64,000 bases of DNA from Neomelitea salexigens DSM 19753 (GTDB taxonomy: Bacteria > Pseudomonadota > Gammaproteobacteria > Pseudomonadales > Spongiibacteraceae), in NCBI RefSeq assembly GCF_000422345.1, contig NZ_AULP01000001.1, positions 620,001 through 684,000 on the forward strand, written 5' to 3'. The position numbers and the translations under genes are program-made. Below are positions 17,907 through 28,701 of the stretch, in pieces. The notes under the pieces were generated by a model. That model worked only from the letters and a program-made list of their open reading frames with translations, had not been told where the DNA came from and did no database searches. The first letter of the stretch is position 1, and every line of letters begins with the position of its first letter.

Positions 17907-19453
17907 TACACGCCCTCGCGCTGGGGATGAGCACGGGCGCTGTCCAGCTCCAGCAGGTTCAAGGCGTCCAAATACGCTTTGACCGAAGCGACAATGATAT
18001 CGGTATCCGCACCATTGCCATTGACGATACGGCCATTCTTGGCAAGGCGCACTTGCACCTCGCCTTGCGAGTCGGTGCCCTGAGTAATTGCATTAACTGA
18101 GTAAAGTTCCAGTTTTGCGCCGGAGTTTACCGCCGACTCAAGCGCTTTAAACGCTGCGTCGACAGGGCCGTCACCCTCTGCACTGACACTGTGAGATTCA
18201 CCATCAATGCTCAATAAAATATCGGAGCGAGGCTTGAAGCCACTGCGCGACACCGCCTCCAGGGTTTGCAGCTGGTAGCGCTGCGGTTTATCACCAGGCT
18301 GCACGTCGCTCATTAACGCCTGCAGGTCCTCGTCGAAGATCTCGTGTTTCTTGTCCGCCAGTTCTTTAAAACGGGTAAAGGCGAGATCGAGTGCACCTTG
18401 ATGGGCAACTTCTATGCCCAGCGCCTCAAGACGCGCTTTGAAGGCAGCTCGGCCCGAATGCTTACCCAGTACCAGCTTGTTGGTGTGCCAACCCACATCC
18501 TGAGCGCGCATAATTTCATAGGTTTCGCGATGCTTCAGCACGCCATCCTGGTGAATACCCGACTCATGCGCAAACGCATTGGCACCGACAATCGCCTTAT
18601 TAGGCTGCACAGGAAAGCCCGTAATCGATGAGACTAACCGCGACGTTGGCACGATTTGCGTAGTGTCTATTCCCACATCAACCGGGAACACATCGCGCCG
18701 GGTGCGAACAGCCATAACGATTTCTTCGAGAGAAGCGTTACCCGCGCGCTCACCCAAGCCATTGATCGTGCACTCCACCTGGCGAGCACCATTCATCACT
18801 GCCGACAGAGAGTTGGCCACTGCCAGACCTAAGTCGTTGTGGCAGTGCACAGAAAAAATGGCTTTGTCAGCGTTGGGAATGGTGGTTATTAAGCGCCGAA
18901 CCAGCTCGCCATATTCACCAGGCTCACCATAACCCACGGTATCGGGCAGGTTGATTGTTGACGCGCCGGCGTCGATCACCTGCTCGATAATCCGGCATAA
19001 AAAATCAAACTCGGAGCGAGACGCATCCTCGCAGGAAAACTCCACATCGCCAACGAGATTGCGTGCGTGCTTAACCGCCGATACGGCGCGCTCGACCACA
19101 TCATCTGGCTGCATCCGCAGTTTGTACTGCATATGTATTGGCGAAGTTGCTATGAACGTGTGGATACGCCCCTGCTTGGCCGGCTTCAATGCCTCCGCAG
19201 CGCGATCAATATCCTGTGCACCCGCCCGTGATAAGCTACACACCGTACTCTCACTCACGGCCTCAGCAACGGCTTTTACCGATTCAAAATCTCCGACACT
19301 GGCAATCGCAAAACCCGCCTCGATAACATCCACACCCATGCGCTCAAGCATCTTGGCAATGCGAACCTTCTCCTCTCGCGTCATTGACGCACCGGGACTT
19401 TGCTCGCCGTCTCGCAAGGTTGTATCAAAAATTACCAGCCTGTCTTGTGCCAC
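17906..19453 (-). CDS. leuA: 2-isopropylmalate synthase
   Basis: This enzyme condenses acetyl-CoA with 2-oxoisovalerate, the first committed step of leucine synthesis. The 515 residues comprise an HMGL-like TIM barrel ([13 protein letters not shown] at the N-terminus, [22 protein letters not shown]) and a C-terminal LeuA regulatory domain with the [12 protein letters not shown] segment that binds leucine. GTG 19453 is chosen because AAGGAG lies six bases upstream; the frame runs open to 19477. It heads an operon with holD, rimI and a hypothetical gene. I see no leucine-rich attenuator peptide upstream. Confidence 0.95.
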   Translation of the reverse strand: MAQDRLVIFDTTLRDGEQSPGASMTREEKVRIAKMLERMGVDVIEAGFAIASVGDFESVKAVAEAVSESTVCSLSRAGAQDIDRAAEALKPAKQGRIHTFIATSPIHMQYKLRMQPDDVVERAVSAVKHARNLVGDVEFSCEDASRSEFDFLCRIIEQVIDAGASTINLPDTVGYGEPGEYGELVRRLITTIPNADKAIFSVHCHNDLGLAVANSLSAVMNGARQVECTINGLGERAGNASLEEIVMAVRTRRDVFPVDVGIDTTQIVPTSRLVSSITGFPVQPNKAIVGANAFAHESGIHQDGVLKHRETYEIMRAQDVGWHTNKLVLGKHSGRAAFKARLEALGIEVAHQGALDLAFTRFKELADKKHEIFDEDLQALMSDVQPGDKPQRYQLQTLEAVSRSGFKPRSDILLSIDGESHSVSAEGDGPVDAAFKALESAVNSGAKLELYSVNAITQGTDSQGEVQVRLAKNGRIVNGNGADTDIIVASVKAYLDALNLLELDSARAHPQREGV

Positions 19454-19673
19454 TCCGTGCTCCTTCTGCCACTGCACTGATGAGAATGGCCCAATTATAG
19501 ACTTTGTGGACCATTACCGCGCCCCCAATTTAACACTCGCCGCGCTCTCTGCGGAACTTGTCGGCGTATCGACATCAAACATGCACATAAGCCTGTCGCG
19601 CACTTGACCTGCGTCGCCGGGCACGGCTAAGTAGCCTTTTCAACCTCGAATCGACCGCCGGAGCTGTTCAATT

Positions 19674-21116
19674 ATGCGTGCACTGCCATTGACGATAAGC
19701 CTCATAGCACTGCTTGCACTGCAAGCTGTTGCTACCAGTGCCTTGGCTAACGAGCAACAGAACAAGTCATTGGAAGAAGCCGCCACCAAGCCCAGCAACG
19801 GCCTGCAAACGCCACGACAAAAGCGCTCCGCAGCGATCATCGCTCGCGCTGAAGTGCCCGAAGCCGACCCCAATATCGCTTTAAACATACTCGGACACGA
19901 TATTCTGCGCGGCAGTTTTCAACGCCTCTATTGGACCGCCGGGCAAGCCGTAGCCGGGCTCGCCATGCCCACCCCCGTTTTGGTTGCCGCTGGAGTGAAC
20001 CCCGGGCCCACACTGTGCCTTACGGCGGCGGTGCACGGCGATGAACTCAACGGTGTCGAAACTATTCGCCGCGTGATGTTCAGCCTGGAAAGCGACAAGC
20101 TAAATGGCACTGTCATTGGCGTACCTATCGTCAACATGCACGGTTTTCTGCGCACCTCTCGCTACCTGCCTGACCGTCGCGACCTCAACCGCTATTTCCC
20201 CGGTGATGCGCAGGGCAGTTCCGCTGGACGCATTGCACACAGTTTTTTCAATGAGGTGATTTCCCACTGCGACCGCCTTATCGATATTCATACCGGCTCC
20301 TTCCATCGCACCAACCTCACGCAGCTGCGCAGTGACCTGGGCAAAGAGAGCGTGCAGCAATTTAGTAAGATGTTTCACGACGTCACGGTATTAGATGGCG
20401 CTGGTGCCAAGGGCACACTCCGCCGCGCCGCGGTCGACGCAGGCATTCCAGCCGTTACGCTCGAAGCCGGTGAACCGTTGCGAATGCAGCTCAAAGAGGT
20501 GAAGCAGAGCGTCAACGGTATTAAAGCCGTTATGCACTACATGAAGATGATCGACGACAAACCCGTTCGCGCGCCCAAGCAGAAAGTCTTTTATAAATCA
20601 CTCTGGCTACGCGCCGAGCAAAGCGGCGTTTTTCTGTCGGAGAGCAAGTTGGGCGAAAACGTGAAAAAGGGCGATATTCTTGGCACCGTTACCGACCCGA
20701 TCACCAACCGGTCCAGTGTTATCCGCAGCAGCGTAGACGGCCAGATCATCGGTATGGCGCTCAATCAAATGGTCATGCCGGGCTTCGCCGCCTACCATGT
20801 GGGCATCGCTGCCGACGAGAAGCGCGTCACGGCGGAAAAGGTCGCCGACTCCGTAGTAGCCGAAGCGCTGGAACCGGTTGCCGAAAACATGAAAGAAGCA
20901 GCCCGTGAAGCAGCGACGTCTGCCGCCGAGCGCAGCGATGACCCGAAAACTGTTAGCGATGCTGCCCGCGAGGCGGTGAAAGAAGCCGCCAAAGACGCCG
21001 GTCGTCTGCTGGAGGAGAAGCCCGCCAAACCCAAAGCGGGCGACCATCTCGCTCCCGATGCGGCGTCACTGCCTGAAGACGCCCAACACCGCGAAATCGA
21101 CGAGCACCCTGAATAA
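19674..21116 (+). CDS. Exported succinylglutamate desuccinylase/aspartoacylase-family protein
   Basis: This 480-residue M14-like zinc amidohydrolase has a Sec signal peptide (about residues 1-25, ending ALA). Zinc ligands appear in AVHGDELNG (His, Glu) and in DIHTG. The RYLPDRRDLNRYFPG stretch is typical of the AstE/aspartoacylase family. After the catalytic domain comes a beta-rich, biotinyl-like region (about 315-390). An unusual 80-residue charged, Ala-rich helical tail (VAENMKEAAREAATSAAE and similar) ends the protein. It is transcribed divergently from leuA. The substrate is unknown; peptidase-like activity in the periplasm is likely. Confidence 0.85.
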   Translation: MRALPLTISLIALLALQAVATSALANEQQNKSLEEAATKPSNGLQTPRQKRSAAIIARAEVPEADPNIALNILGHDILRGSFQRLYWTAGQAVAGLAMPTPVLVAAGVNPGPTLCLTAAVHGDELNGVETIRRVMFSLESDKLNGTVIGVPIVNMHGFLRTSRYLPDRRDLNRYFPGDAQGSSAGRIAHSFFNEVISHCDRLIDIHTGSFHRTNLTQLRSDLGKESVQQFSKMFHDVTVLDGAGAKGTLRRAAVDAGIPAVTLEAGEPLRMQLKEVKQSVNGIKAVMHYMKMIDDKPVRAPKQKVFYKSLWLRAEQSGVFLSESKLGENVKKGDILGTVTDPITNRSSVIRSSVDGQIIGMALNQMVMPGFAAYHVGIAADEKRVTAEKVADSVVAEALEPVAENMKEAAREAATSAAERSDDPKTVSDAAREAVKEAAKDAGRLLEEKPAKPKAGDHLAPDAASLPEDAQHREIDEHPE

Positions 21117-21124
21117 CTCTGCGG

Positions 21125-22603
21125 CTAAGTGAGCAGCGGGAGGTCGGTAAAGCCCACTTCTCGCTCTAGTTGCCCTGCCAGGCTAAACAACAACTCTTCT
21201 TCACACATACCGGCGATAAATTGCATACCAAACGGCAGCCCGCTGCTGGTTTTATGCAGAGGCACCGACATGCAGGGCAGGCCCGTAATATTGCCAAGCA
21301 GGGTGTAGGCCATTTTACCAAGTACCGGCAAGGCCATTTTTTTCACTAATCCGCTGCGCATTAACGTTCGGCCTATATTCATACGGTGAGACGCCAGCAT
21401 TTGCGCAGCCTCCCAGGGTGATGGCGGTAACTGACCGTGCGGCACTGCAGCGGTGGGCGTTGTGGGGCAAAGTATGACATCGTAATCGGCCATCAACTCA
21501 CCCGCGGCACGTTGCACTTTATGCCAGCCGTAACGCGCCTCCACGAGGTCTGCCGCTGAAAAGGAGCGTCCCATCATTGCCAGATTTTTGGTCGACGCCT
21601 CACAGCGACGGATGTCACTGCCGGGGTAGTCTCGTTGAATACGGCGCAGCAAACCGGCTACCTCTGCACCGACAATAACCAGAAAGTCTCGCCACATTTG
21701 GTCGCGATCAACCGACAGCTCAGCCTCCTCCACCCGGTGACCCAGCGCCGCCAGTCGCTCAGCGGTTTGTTCCAGCCCAGCCAGCACCTCTGGATCCACA
21801 TCGGTCGGCACCAGCGGCTCTCGGCATAGAGCAATACGCAAAGGTTTTGGGTCCCGCTCAGCGGCCGCCAGGAAGCTGCCCTCAGGCGGCCGAATATTGT
21901 AGGGCGCCCCCAGCTCCGGTCCGGCTGTGCGGTCGAGCATCGCGGCACTATCGCGAACGGTTCTAGTCAACACATGCTCTGCCACCGCCCCCTGCCAATC
22001 CTCCCCCAGGTCGGGGCCCATTGGGTTGCGGCCTCGTGATGGTTTTAAACCAAACACACCACACCAGCTCGCGGGGAAGCGAATCGAGCCGCCGCCATCG
22101 CCACCGTGGGCAATGGGTACAATGCCCGCCGCCACAGCCGCCGCACTCCCCCCTGAGGAGCCACCCGTGCTGTAACCCGGCCGATGTGGGTTGTGAGACG
22201 GGCCAAAACGCTTGGGCTCGGTGGTAATAATCAGCCCAAATTCCGGTGTATTCGACTTCGCAAAAATATTCAATCCGGCCGCTTTATAGCGCTTCACCAG
22301 CTCGCTGTCATAGCTGGGGGTATAGGACAACGCGCGACTCCCCATACAAATCGGTTCGCCAGCAAACATCGCCATCAGATCCTTCAGTACAAAAGGCACA
22401 CCTTGAAAGGGCCCCTCTGGCAGGCCATCAGTAATCTGCTGTCTGGCTCGGTCGGCAAAACTGTGAATCAGTACATTTAACTGCGGGTTGCAGGTGGCAG
22501 CCCTGGCCAGTGCCGCGTCCAATAATTCTTGCGCCGACACCTCTCCACGGCGCGCCAGAGCCGCCAGTTCCATCGCGTCAAACTGTGAGTATTCACTGAA
22601 CAT
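21125..22603 (-). CDS. Amidase (amidase signature family)
   Basis: This 492-residue amidase-signature hydrolase has the Ser-Ser-Lys triad in GVPFVLKDL (Lys), the Gly-Ser-rich loop [16 protein letters not shown] and the [15 protein letters not shown] segment. The length and the C-terminal [11 protein letters not shown] stretch are typical of broad-substrate amidases and 6-aminohexanoate-cyclic-dimer hydrolase-like members. ATG 22603 has AGGA eight bases upstream and is preferred to a TTG further out. It is convergent with the preceding gene. The substrate is not evident; it is not GatA, since gatB/gatC are absent and the sequence differs. Confidence 0.88.
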   Translation of the reverse strand: MFSEYSQFDAMELAALARRGEVSAQELLDAALARAATCNPQLNVLIHSFADRARQQITDGLPEGPFQGVPFVLKDLMAMFAGEPICMGSRALSYTPSYDSELVKRYKAAGLNIFAKSNTPEFGLIITTEPKRFGPSHNPHRPGYSTGGSSGGSAAAVAAGIVPIAHGGDGGGSIRFPASWCGVFGLKPSRGRNPMGPDLGEDWQGAVAEHVLTRTVRDSAAMLDRTAGPELGAPYNIRPPEGSFLAAAERDPKPLRIALCREPLVPTDVDPEVLAGLEQTAERLAALGHRVEEAELSVDRDQMWRDFLVIVGAEVAGLLRRIQRDYPGSDIRRCEASTKNLAMMGRSFSAADLVEARYGWHKVQRAAGELMADYDVILCPTTPTAAVPHGQLPPSPWEAAQMLASHRMNIGRTLMRSGLVKKMALPVLGKMAYTLLGNITGLPCMSVPLHKTSSGLPFGMQFIAGMCEEELLFSLAGQLEREVGFTDLPLLT

Positions 22604-22716
22604 GATCGTTATCCTAGTTACTGTCGCAGCCCGAACGCCGAACAATGGAAAAGTTGCTCGATGCTGGCTACATTGATTCAGGCCTGCCAGTTTTTGTTAA
22701 TTTGGAGCCTTCGCCC

Positions 22717-22974
22717 ATGAGAATGTCGGACAGTATATTGCAAGAAATTCGTGTGCTTTCCCAGTTCAACCCCGCCTCGGGCTTGGAGGGCATCAAGGTC
22801 CATCACGATGCCGACCCCGCGCTGATTGCCGCGACCGAACGCTTGTTTAGCAAAGGCATCATCAGCCGCATAGACGGCGGCTATCTCACCGACGCCGGCA
22901 TCGAGCTTATGCGTCACTTGGATAGCCTGACAACGGTCTTGGCAACCCAGATGGAAAGCGCGTCGCTGCACTAG
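22717..22974 (+). CDS. TIGR02647 family small protein
   Basis: This small protein of 85 residues matches the pseudomonad/gammaproteobacterial TIGR02647 family. Its hallmark is the GLEGIKVHHDADPALIAATERLF region followed by LTDAG and a C-terminal helix. It looks like a compact winged-helix-type fold and has been loosely annotated as DNA-binding. I start at ATG 22717 (GGAG nine bases upstream); ATG 22723 is also possible. The open frame from 22645 is too long at the N-terminus. Function is not established for the family. Confidence 0.8.
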   Translation: MRMSDSILQEIRVLSQFNPASGLEGIKVHHDADPALIAATERLFSKGIISRIDGGYLTDAGIELMRHLDSLTTVLATQMESASLH

Positions 22975-23052
22975 GTGTAACAATTCACTGGCCAGCGAGC
23001 CACATTGCAGGAAATCGCGCTACACTAGGGGCTTTGCATCCCTGAGCCTGAT

Positions 23053-24123
23053 ATGGATCCACTCACACAAGGGTTACTTGGCGCCAGCGCCGCGCAAAAC
23101 CTATCACCACCGCGGCGCTACGCCGTTGCCGCCGCCACACTCGGCTTCTTGTCTGGTATGGCGGCAGATCTAGACGTACTGATTCGCTCACCTCACGACT
23201 CGCTGCTGTTTTTGGAGTTTCACCGCCAATTCACCCACTCACTGATCTTCATTCCCGTGGGTGCACTACTCTGCGCCGCAGTGCTGAGACTATTTTTCCG
23301 GCGCCTGTGGCCAATGCCCTTCGGCCGCAGCGCACTATTCTGTGGTGCCGGCTATGCCACCCATGCTCTCTTGGACGCCTGCACGACCTATGGTACGCAG
23401 CTACTCTGGCCATTTAGCGACGCCCGCATTGCGTGGAATATATTGTCGATTATTGACCCCCTATACACCCTACCCATCGCCGCGCTGGTCGCGCTGGCAT
23501 GGAAGGGCAATCGCCGCTGGGCTGCGCGTCTGGCCCTGGCCTGGATACTCGCCTACCCTCTGCTGGGCATTGTGCAGCGCGAACGCGCTGAGGCAGAGGG
23601 CTATCGGCTGGCAGCGAGTCGCGGCCACAACGTCGAATCATTGGAGGCCAAACCCTCTTTCGCCAACCTAATACTGTGGAAAACGGTGTACCGCAGCAAC
23701 GGCCGCTTTTATGTGGATGCCGTGCGCGTGGCCCGGAATATCCGCACCTACCCCGGCGAGTCGATTGCCGCGCTTAATATTGAGCGCGACCTGCCCTGGC
23801 TACCGCCGGCCTCACGTCAGGCGAATGATGTAAAGCGCTTTGACTGGTTTTCCAAGGGCTATACCGCCCTTCAACCCGGTAATCCAAGCAAAATCATCGA
23901 TATTCGCTACTCGATCCTACCCCACGAACTCGATGCTCTGTGGAGCATCCAACTCTTTCCCAGAGAGCCACAACGCGGCGTTGAGTATCAGGTTCACCGA
24001 AATAGCCGAGAAAAAACCGCGCTGGTCTGGGCAATGCTTCGCGGCGAAGACCTTCCCGCTGCTCAGGGGCACTCGCTGGCGGCACGTGGCAATGGCAACG
24101 CTGAGGAAAACAAAGCACTGTGA
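23053..24123 (+). CDS. YdjM/DUF457-type inner-membrane metal-dependent hydrolase
   Basis: This 356-residue membrane protein of the LexA-regulated/YdjM hydrolase family starts with the typical [11 protein letters not shown]. It has His/Asp residues in [11 protein letters not shown] and FHRQFTHSL, which are likely metal ligands, and TM helices at about residues 70-90, 95-115, 140-160 and 165-185. The C-terminal 170 residues are soluble. Its GTGA overlap with the next gene implies coupling to the LLM monooxygenase. The biochemical role is not known. Confidence 0.85.
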   Translation: MDPLTQGLLGASAAQNLSPPRRYAVAAATLGFLSGMAADLDVLIRSPHDSLLFLEFHRQFTHSLIFIPVGALLCAAVLRLFFRRLWPMPFGRSALFCGAGYATHALLDACTTYGTQLLWPFSDARIAWNILSIIDPLYTLPIAALVALAWKGNRRWAARLALAWILAYPLLGIVQRERAEAEGYRLAASRGHNVESLEAKPSFANLILWKTVYRSNGRFYVDAVRVARNIRTYPGESIAALNIERDLPWLPPASRQANDVKRFDWFSKGYTALQPGNPSKIIDIRYSILPHELDALWSIQLFPREPQRGVEYQVHRNSREKTALVWAMLRGEDLPAAQGHSLAARGNGNAEENKAL

Positions 24124-25109
24124 CCAAACTCTCCGTACTCGATCTGGCACCTGTCGCGCAAGGCAGCGATATCGGTGAAACACTAGCGCGCAGCGCAGAA
24201 CTGGCCCAGCGCTGCGAATCTATCGGCTATCAACGCTACTGGATCGCCGAGCACCACAATATGCCCGGCATCGCCTCCGCCGCCACCGCCCTGGTCATTC
24301 AGCACGTGGCGGCAGCCACTTCCCGCATTCGGGTAGGCGCTGGCGGTATTATGCTACCCAACCACGCGCCGCTTATTATCGCCGAGCAATTCGGCACCCT
24401 GGCATCACTGTATCCAGGGCGCATTGACCTCGGTGTGGGCCGCGCACCAGGCACCGACCCCGCCACGGCTCGTGCGCTGCGACGCAACTTACATGCGGAT
24501 GTTGAGCAATTTCCACAGGATGTTGTCGAGCTGCTTAATTACTTCGACGGCGACCCCCAAGCGATGGTGCGAGCCATTCCCGGTGCGGGGCTGGATATTC
24601 CTGTGTGGGTTCTGGGCTCGTCACTTTTTGGCGCGCAACTCGCTGCGCAACTCGGCCTACCCTACGCCTTTGCCTCGCACTTTGCGCCGGGGCAACTGCA
24701 ACAGGCTATTGCTCTGTACCGTCAGCAGTTCACGCCATCAAAGTACCTCGATGCGCCCTACGCGATGGCCGGCTTCAATGTGTTTGCCGCCCCGGAGCAG
24801 TCTGAAGCAGAGTACCTTGCCAGCTCCATGCAGCAAGCATTCGTCAACCTGCGTCGCGGCACACCTGGCCAATTGCCGCCGCCAATACCCAACTACCTGG
24901 ATCAACTCGCCGCCCCTGAGCGCGCGCTGATTCAGTCAGTGATGAATTGCTCCGCAATTGGCGATGCCCAGACGATTGCCCAGCAGACCCGGCAGTTCAT
25001 TGAGGAGAATAATGTCGATGAGCTGATTATCAGCTGCCAAATGCACAGCCACGACGCCAGAGTGCGCAGCTATGAAATACTGGCTAACGCACTCGCCGAC
25101 TACGTTTAG
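24120..25109 (+). CDS. LLM-class flavin-dependent oxidoreductase (YhbW-like)
   Basis: This 329-residue luciferase-like monooxygenase has a TIM-barrel fold. It carries [15 protein letters not shown] near residue 40, [12 protein letters not shown] and LGVGRAPG, the signatures of the YhbW/alkanal monooxygenase-like subfamily that uses FMNH2. The GTG start overlaps the stop of the upstream membrane hydrolase. The gene ends convergently, sharing four bases with the thioesterase gene. The substrate is unknown. Confidence 0.9.
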   Translation: MTKLSVLDLAPVAQGSDIGETLARSAELAQRCESIGYQRYWIAEHHNMPGIASAATALVIQHVAAATSRIRVGAGGIMLPNHAPLIIAEQFGTLASLYPGRIDLGVGRAPGTDPATARALRRNLHADVEQFPQDVVELLNYFDGDPQAMVRAIPGAGLDIPVWVLGSSLFGAQLAAQLGLPYAFASHFAPGQLQQAIALYRQQFTPSKYLDAPYAMAGFNVFAAPEQSEAEYLASSMQQAFVNLRRGTPGQLPPPIPNYLDQLAAPERALIQSVMNCSAIGDAQTIAQQTRQFIEENNVDELIISCQMHSHDARVRSYEILANALADYV

Positions 25110-25510
25110 CCCTTGGGAATCGCGTAGCTGGCCGATGCATAGGCCACCGGGTGCTCCTCACCCTCAGAGAAAATTTCAACGTCGGCAACCGCAATGCTGC
25201 GCCCGCATTTAATCAGCCGACAGTGCGCCAGTAAGTCTTTTCCGGCGGCGGGCTTCTTTAAGAAGTGGATATTGAGGTTGGTCGTCACCGCCAGCGGCAC
25301 AATGCCGATACGCGACAGTACCGCCACATAGACAGCCAGGTCGGCCAGCGCCATCAATGTTGGCCCGGAAACCGTGCCACCCGGGCGCAGCGAGCTGTGA
25401 TCAACGGCCTGCCGCACCACCGCTCGGCCGTCGCTCAGGTTTTCGATAACTGCCGGGCACTGGGGGAATTCCTGTAGCAGAAACTCACTGATTGCTTCCT
25501 TACTTGCCAT
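25106..25510 (-). CDS. PaaI-type hotdog-fold thioesterase
   Basis: This 134-residue single-hotdog thioesterase has the conserved loop [22 protein letters not shown], where an acidic residue at the helix start is catalytic in the family, and the strand [12 protein letters not shown]. Length and layout match PaaI/YdiI thioesterases that hydrolyse acyl-CoAs. It lies 27 bases downstream of chrA on the same strand and may be co-transcribed, though the roles are not obviously linked. The substrate is unknown. Confidence 0.88.
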   Translation of the reverse strand: MASKEAISEFLLQEFPQCPAVIENLSDGRAVVRQAVDHSSLRPGGTVSGPTLMALADLAVYVAVLSRIGIVPLAVTTNLNIHFLKKPAAGKDLLAHCRLIKCGRSIAVADVEIFSEGEEHPVAYASASYAIPKG

Positions 25511-25537
25511 GAATGGACGCTCCTTGGAAATGGGGGC

Positions 25538-26659
25538 TTAGAGAAAAAACAGCGAATAGACGACCACAACCCCGATCAGCACCAGCAATGGCACTTTGCC
25601 GCTACGCAGCGCTGCATATAACACAATCGCCATCCCAATGCTTGCCGCCTCTCGGGGCAGCTCCAGTAGCAAGGGGTCAACCCAGGCCGCAGCCAACATG
25701 CCCACCGCCACCGCATTTACGCCGGCCACGGCGGCGCGCACCCGCGGCCGCGCTGCCAGCGTATGCCAGGCCCGCGACAAACCCAGCACCAACAGGAAAC
25801 CCGGCAAAAAAATTGCTGTGCAGGCAGCCAATGCACCAACGAGCGGTTGCGCCGGACTCAACATAGCACCCAGGTATGCCGACATAGAAAACATCGGGCC
25901 TGGAACGGCCTGCGCCGCCGCATACCCCAAAATAAACTGCTCGCCACTCAGCGAGTCACCCACAAAAGCATTGAGCAGCGGTAGCGCGACGTGACCGCCG
26001 CCAAAGACCATGCTGCCAACGAGATAGAATTCGCTGAACACAGCGTCGGGGATCAGCGCCGCCACGGCCAACAAGGCTAAAAATAGCAGCAAGGGAATGC
26101 GCGCCGGTCGCGACGAAGGCAGGGGGTCGCGCTCAACCTTCGGCGACCGCAAATAGGCGACCAGCGCCGCGCCAAGCATTAGCGACAACTGCAAGGCAGG
26201 GTGCATCATAAACAGCAGTGCCAACCCACTTAGCAATGCGGTGGACCAAAGCCAGGGCCCTGAACAAAATTGCCTGGCCATATTGATTAGCGCATCAGCC
26301 ACCACCACCAGCGCTAACAGCTTCATCCCTGCCACAAGACTCTGCATCCACACCGGTGTCTGCGCCAAGCTGAACACAGCAAGGCCGTACATCAATAGAA
26401 ACGATGGCAGTGTAAAGCCGATGAAAGCGGCGAAAGCAGCAGGAATGCCGCCCCGCTGAAGGGCTATGGCAAAGCCGAGCTGACTCGATGCTGGCCCTGG
26501 CAGAAATTGACACAGCGCCAACTGACGGGCGAAGTCGTCGTCACTGAGCCACTGGCGCTGCTGAACAAATACTTTGCGGAAGTAGGCGATATGCGCCGTA
26601 GGCCCACCAAAGCTGACGCAGCCCAAAAGAAGAAAGTGCAGAAAAATCCGCGCGCTCAC
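25538..26659 (-). CDS. chrA: Chromate transporter, ChrA family (two CHR domains)
   Basis: This inner-membrane transporter of about 373 residues is the long-chain form with two homologous CHR halves. The first half shows FLLLGCVSFGGPTAHIAYFR and CQFLPGPASSQLG. The second shows GSMVFGGGHVALPLL and AQAVPGPMFS. The family exports chromate, probably by proton-linked exchange with sulfate-like specificity. GTG 26659 is preferred because GAGAGGG lies six bases upstream, while the frame continues to a TTG at 26674. No chrB regulator is seen nearby. Confidence 0.93.
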   Translation of the reverse strand: MSARIFLHFLLLGCVSFGGPTAHIAYFRKVFVQQRQWLSDDDFARQLALCQFLPGPASSQLGFAIALQRGGIPAAFAAFIGFTLPSFLLMYGLAVFSLAQTPVWMQSLVAGMKLLALVVVADALINMARQFCSGPWLWSTALLSGLALLFMMHPALQLSLMLGAALVAYLRSPKVERDPLPSSRPARIPLLLFLALLAVAALIPDAVFSEFYLVGSMVFGGGHVALPLLNAFVGDSLSGEQFILGYAAAQAVPGPMFSMSAYLGAMLSPAQPLVGALAACTAIFLPGFLLVLGLSRAWHTLAARPRVRAAVAGVNAVAVGMLAAAWVDPLLLELPREAASIGMAIVLYAALRSGKVPLLVLIGVVVVYSLFFL

Positions 26660-26720
26660 AGCACACCCTCTCAAAAAACTCGCGGAGAGTGTACGTGAGC
26701 CGAGCGGCAGGGCCTAGCCC

Positions 26721-28538
26721 TTAGTCTTTATTGCGGAGTTTGATCGGCCGTTTGCTAGGCGCTTTTCCCGTGGGTTTCGCCTTGGCGCCAGGCTTGTCAG
26801 CTTTGCGCGGTTTTTTACCCGACGAAGGCGGCCCCTTGCGGTGCTTGCGCACCGGGGTGTCTGGTAGCTCTCCGCTAAACCGAGACATGTTCAATGGTTG
26901 CCCCGCTACGCGAGGAGACTGCAAAGAGCCCAACACCTCGTCGGGCATTTCCGCAGGCAGGTCGACCGTACTGAAGTTGTCGAAGAGCTGGATACGACCG
27001 ATATAATCACTGTCGATCCCCGCTTCATTCGCAATTGCGCCGACAATGTTGCCCACACCAACACCGTGCTTGCGGCCGACTTCTATGCGGAAACGCTCCA
27101 TCCCTGACTCCGGCCCGGCACCGCGAGGGCTGCGGCGCTCAGTGCGAGCGGCTTTGCCGGGAGCAGGCTTGTCCGCCAGCGCTTTGCTGGGTTTCGGGTC
27201 GCCTTTAAGCAGAAGGTCTTTATCGCCCTGAGCCAGACGAGCCAGCGCTGCAGCAACATCCAGAGGATCGACACTGTGCTCTTCACAGAAACTCTGCAGC
27301 ATTTCGCGATAAAGGTCTTTTTCTCTTCCGGCCTCGAGTGTCGCCAACAATTTTGCCTGAAAACGCTGTATGCGCAGGGCATTAATTTCGGCGGCACCGG
27401 GCAGGCCCATCTCTTCGATACGCTGACGCGTGGCACGCTCGATTGATTGCAGCATCCGGCGCTCGCGCGGTGCAACAAACAAAATGGCATCGCCGCTGCG
27501 CCCCGCCCGACCAGTACGGCCAATGCGATGCACATACGCTTCGGTGTCGTAGGGAATATCATAGTTAATCACGTGGCTGATGCGATCGACATCCAAGCCC
27601 CGCGCCACCACATCGGTGGCAACCAAAATATCCAAGCGCGAACTTTTGAGCATTTCCACGGTACGCTCACGCTGCGCCTGGGCGATATCGCCGTGCAATT
27701 CTGCCGCTGCATAACCGCGGCCCTGGAGCTTCTCTGCCAACTCGGTTGTAGCCAGTTTGGTGCGCACGAAAATAATAATGCCGTCGAAGTCTTCTGCCTC
27801 CAACACTCGGCACAGCGCATCAAACTTGCTCGCACCACGCGCCAACCAATAGCGCTGACGAATACTGACCGCAGTGCTTGTGGCGGTTTTGATCGTCACT
27901 TGCTCGGGGTCGTTAAGGTAAGTATTGGCAATGCGTCGAACAGCGGCGGGCATAGTCGCTGAAAACAGCGCTATCTGGCGGCTTTCCGGCGTCTGCGACA
28001 TGATCCATTCAACATCGTCGATGAAGCCCATGCGCAGCATTTCGTCGGCTTCATCAAGTACCAAGTGGGTCAACCCGTCCAGTTTGAGTGTACCGCGACG
28101 GATATGGTCCATAACCCGGCCTGGGGTGCCAACAACCACTTGGACGCCCCGCTTCAAGGCATCGAGCTGCTCGCGATAACCCTGACCACCATAGATTGAG
28201 AGTACTTTCAGACCTTTTAAGTGCTTAGCATAGCTCTGAATCGCCTCGGCAACCTGAATGGCCAATTCACGCGTAGGAGCAAGAATTAACGCCTGGGTGG
28301 TTTTGTTTTTAACATCCAGCATAGACAGCATAGGCAGCGAAAACGCTGCCGTCTTGCCCGTGCCAGTTTGGGCCTGTCCCAATACATCGCGACCTTCCAA
28401 TAACAAGGGAATAGTCGCAGCTTGGATTGCCGATGGACGCTCATACCCCAACTCTGAGACAACCGTCTCAACAGCAGGATGGAGGCCAAGTTCGGTAAAT
28501 AAGGGGAGTTCCGCGTCAGCGGTTACGGTGTTGCTCAT
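26721..28538 (-). CDS. deaD: ATP-dependent RNA helicase DeaD/CsdA
   Basis: This DEAD-box helicase of about 605 residues contains the Q motif, motif I AQTGTGKT, motif II DEAD, motif III SAT and motif VI HRIGRTGRAGR. After the two RecA domains comes a linker (about 370-455). A DbpA-type RNA-binding domain (about 480-555, FRIEVGRKHGVGVGNIVGAI...) follows, and then a Lys/Arg/Pro-rich basic tail. This layout defines DeaD/CsdA, which assists ribosome assembly and cold adaptation. ATG 28538 starts the conserved sequence; an in-frame extension to 28619 has no support. Confidence 0.95.
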   Translation of the reverse strand: MSNTVTADAELPLFTELGLHPAVETVVSELGYERPSAIQAATIPLLLEGRDVLGQAQTGTGKTAAFSLPMLSMLDVKNKTTQALILAPTRELAIQVAEAIQSYAKHLKGLKVLSIYGGQGYREQLDALKRGVQVVVGTPGRVMDHIRRGTLKLDGLTHLVLDEADEMLRMGFIDDVEWIMSQTPESRQIALFSATMPAAVRRIANTYLNDPEQVTIKTATSTAVSIRQRYWLARGASKFDALCRVLEAEDFDGIIIFVRTKLATTELAEKLQGRGYAAAELHGDIAQAQRERTVEMLKSSRLDILVATDVVARGLDVDRISHVINYDIPYDTEAYVHRIGRTGRAGRSGDAILFVAPRERRMLQSIERATRQRIEEMGLPGAAEINALRIQRFQAKLLATLEAGREKDLYREMLQSFCEEHSVDPLDVAAALARLAQGDKDLLLKGDPKPSKALADKPAPGKAARTERRSPRGAGPESGMERFRIEVGRKHGVGVGNIVGAIANEAGIDSDYIGRIQLFDNFSTVDLPAEMPDEVLGSLQSPRVAGQPLNMSRFSGELPDTPVRKHRKGPPSSGKKPRKADKPGAKAKPTGKAPSKRPIKLRNKD

Positions 28539-28701
28539 AATGTGGACCTGATCTGGGGGTCGAGAGTGACGCGCGGTTAAATTCGGCGTCAGACGAACAC
28601 AGTACCGGCGGGGGCGCAAATTATACGCGCTAGTGCCAATAAATACCCGAGCTAATCGATGCTCATTGCGGTATTTATGCGCAGCCCCTGCCTACTACGA
28701 C

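Noticed and set aside
18951-19607. 218-codon open frame opposite leuA
   Set aside because: Antisense to leuA, Ser/Ala/Arg-rich and unlike any family; leuA reads through it in a conserved frame.
19604-19632. Promoter TTGACC-N17-CTAAGT before the 19674 gene
   Set aside because: The -10 hexamer is too poor to support a call.
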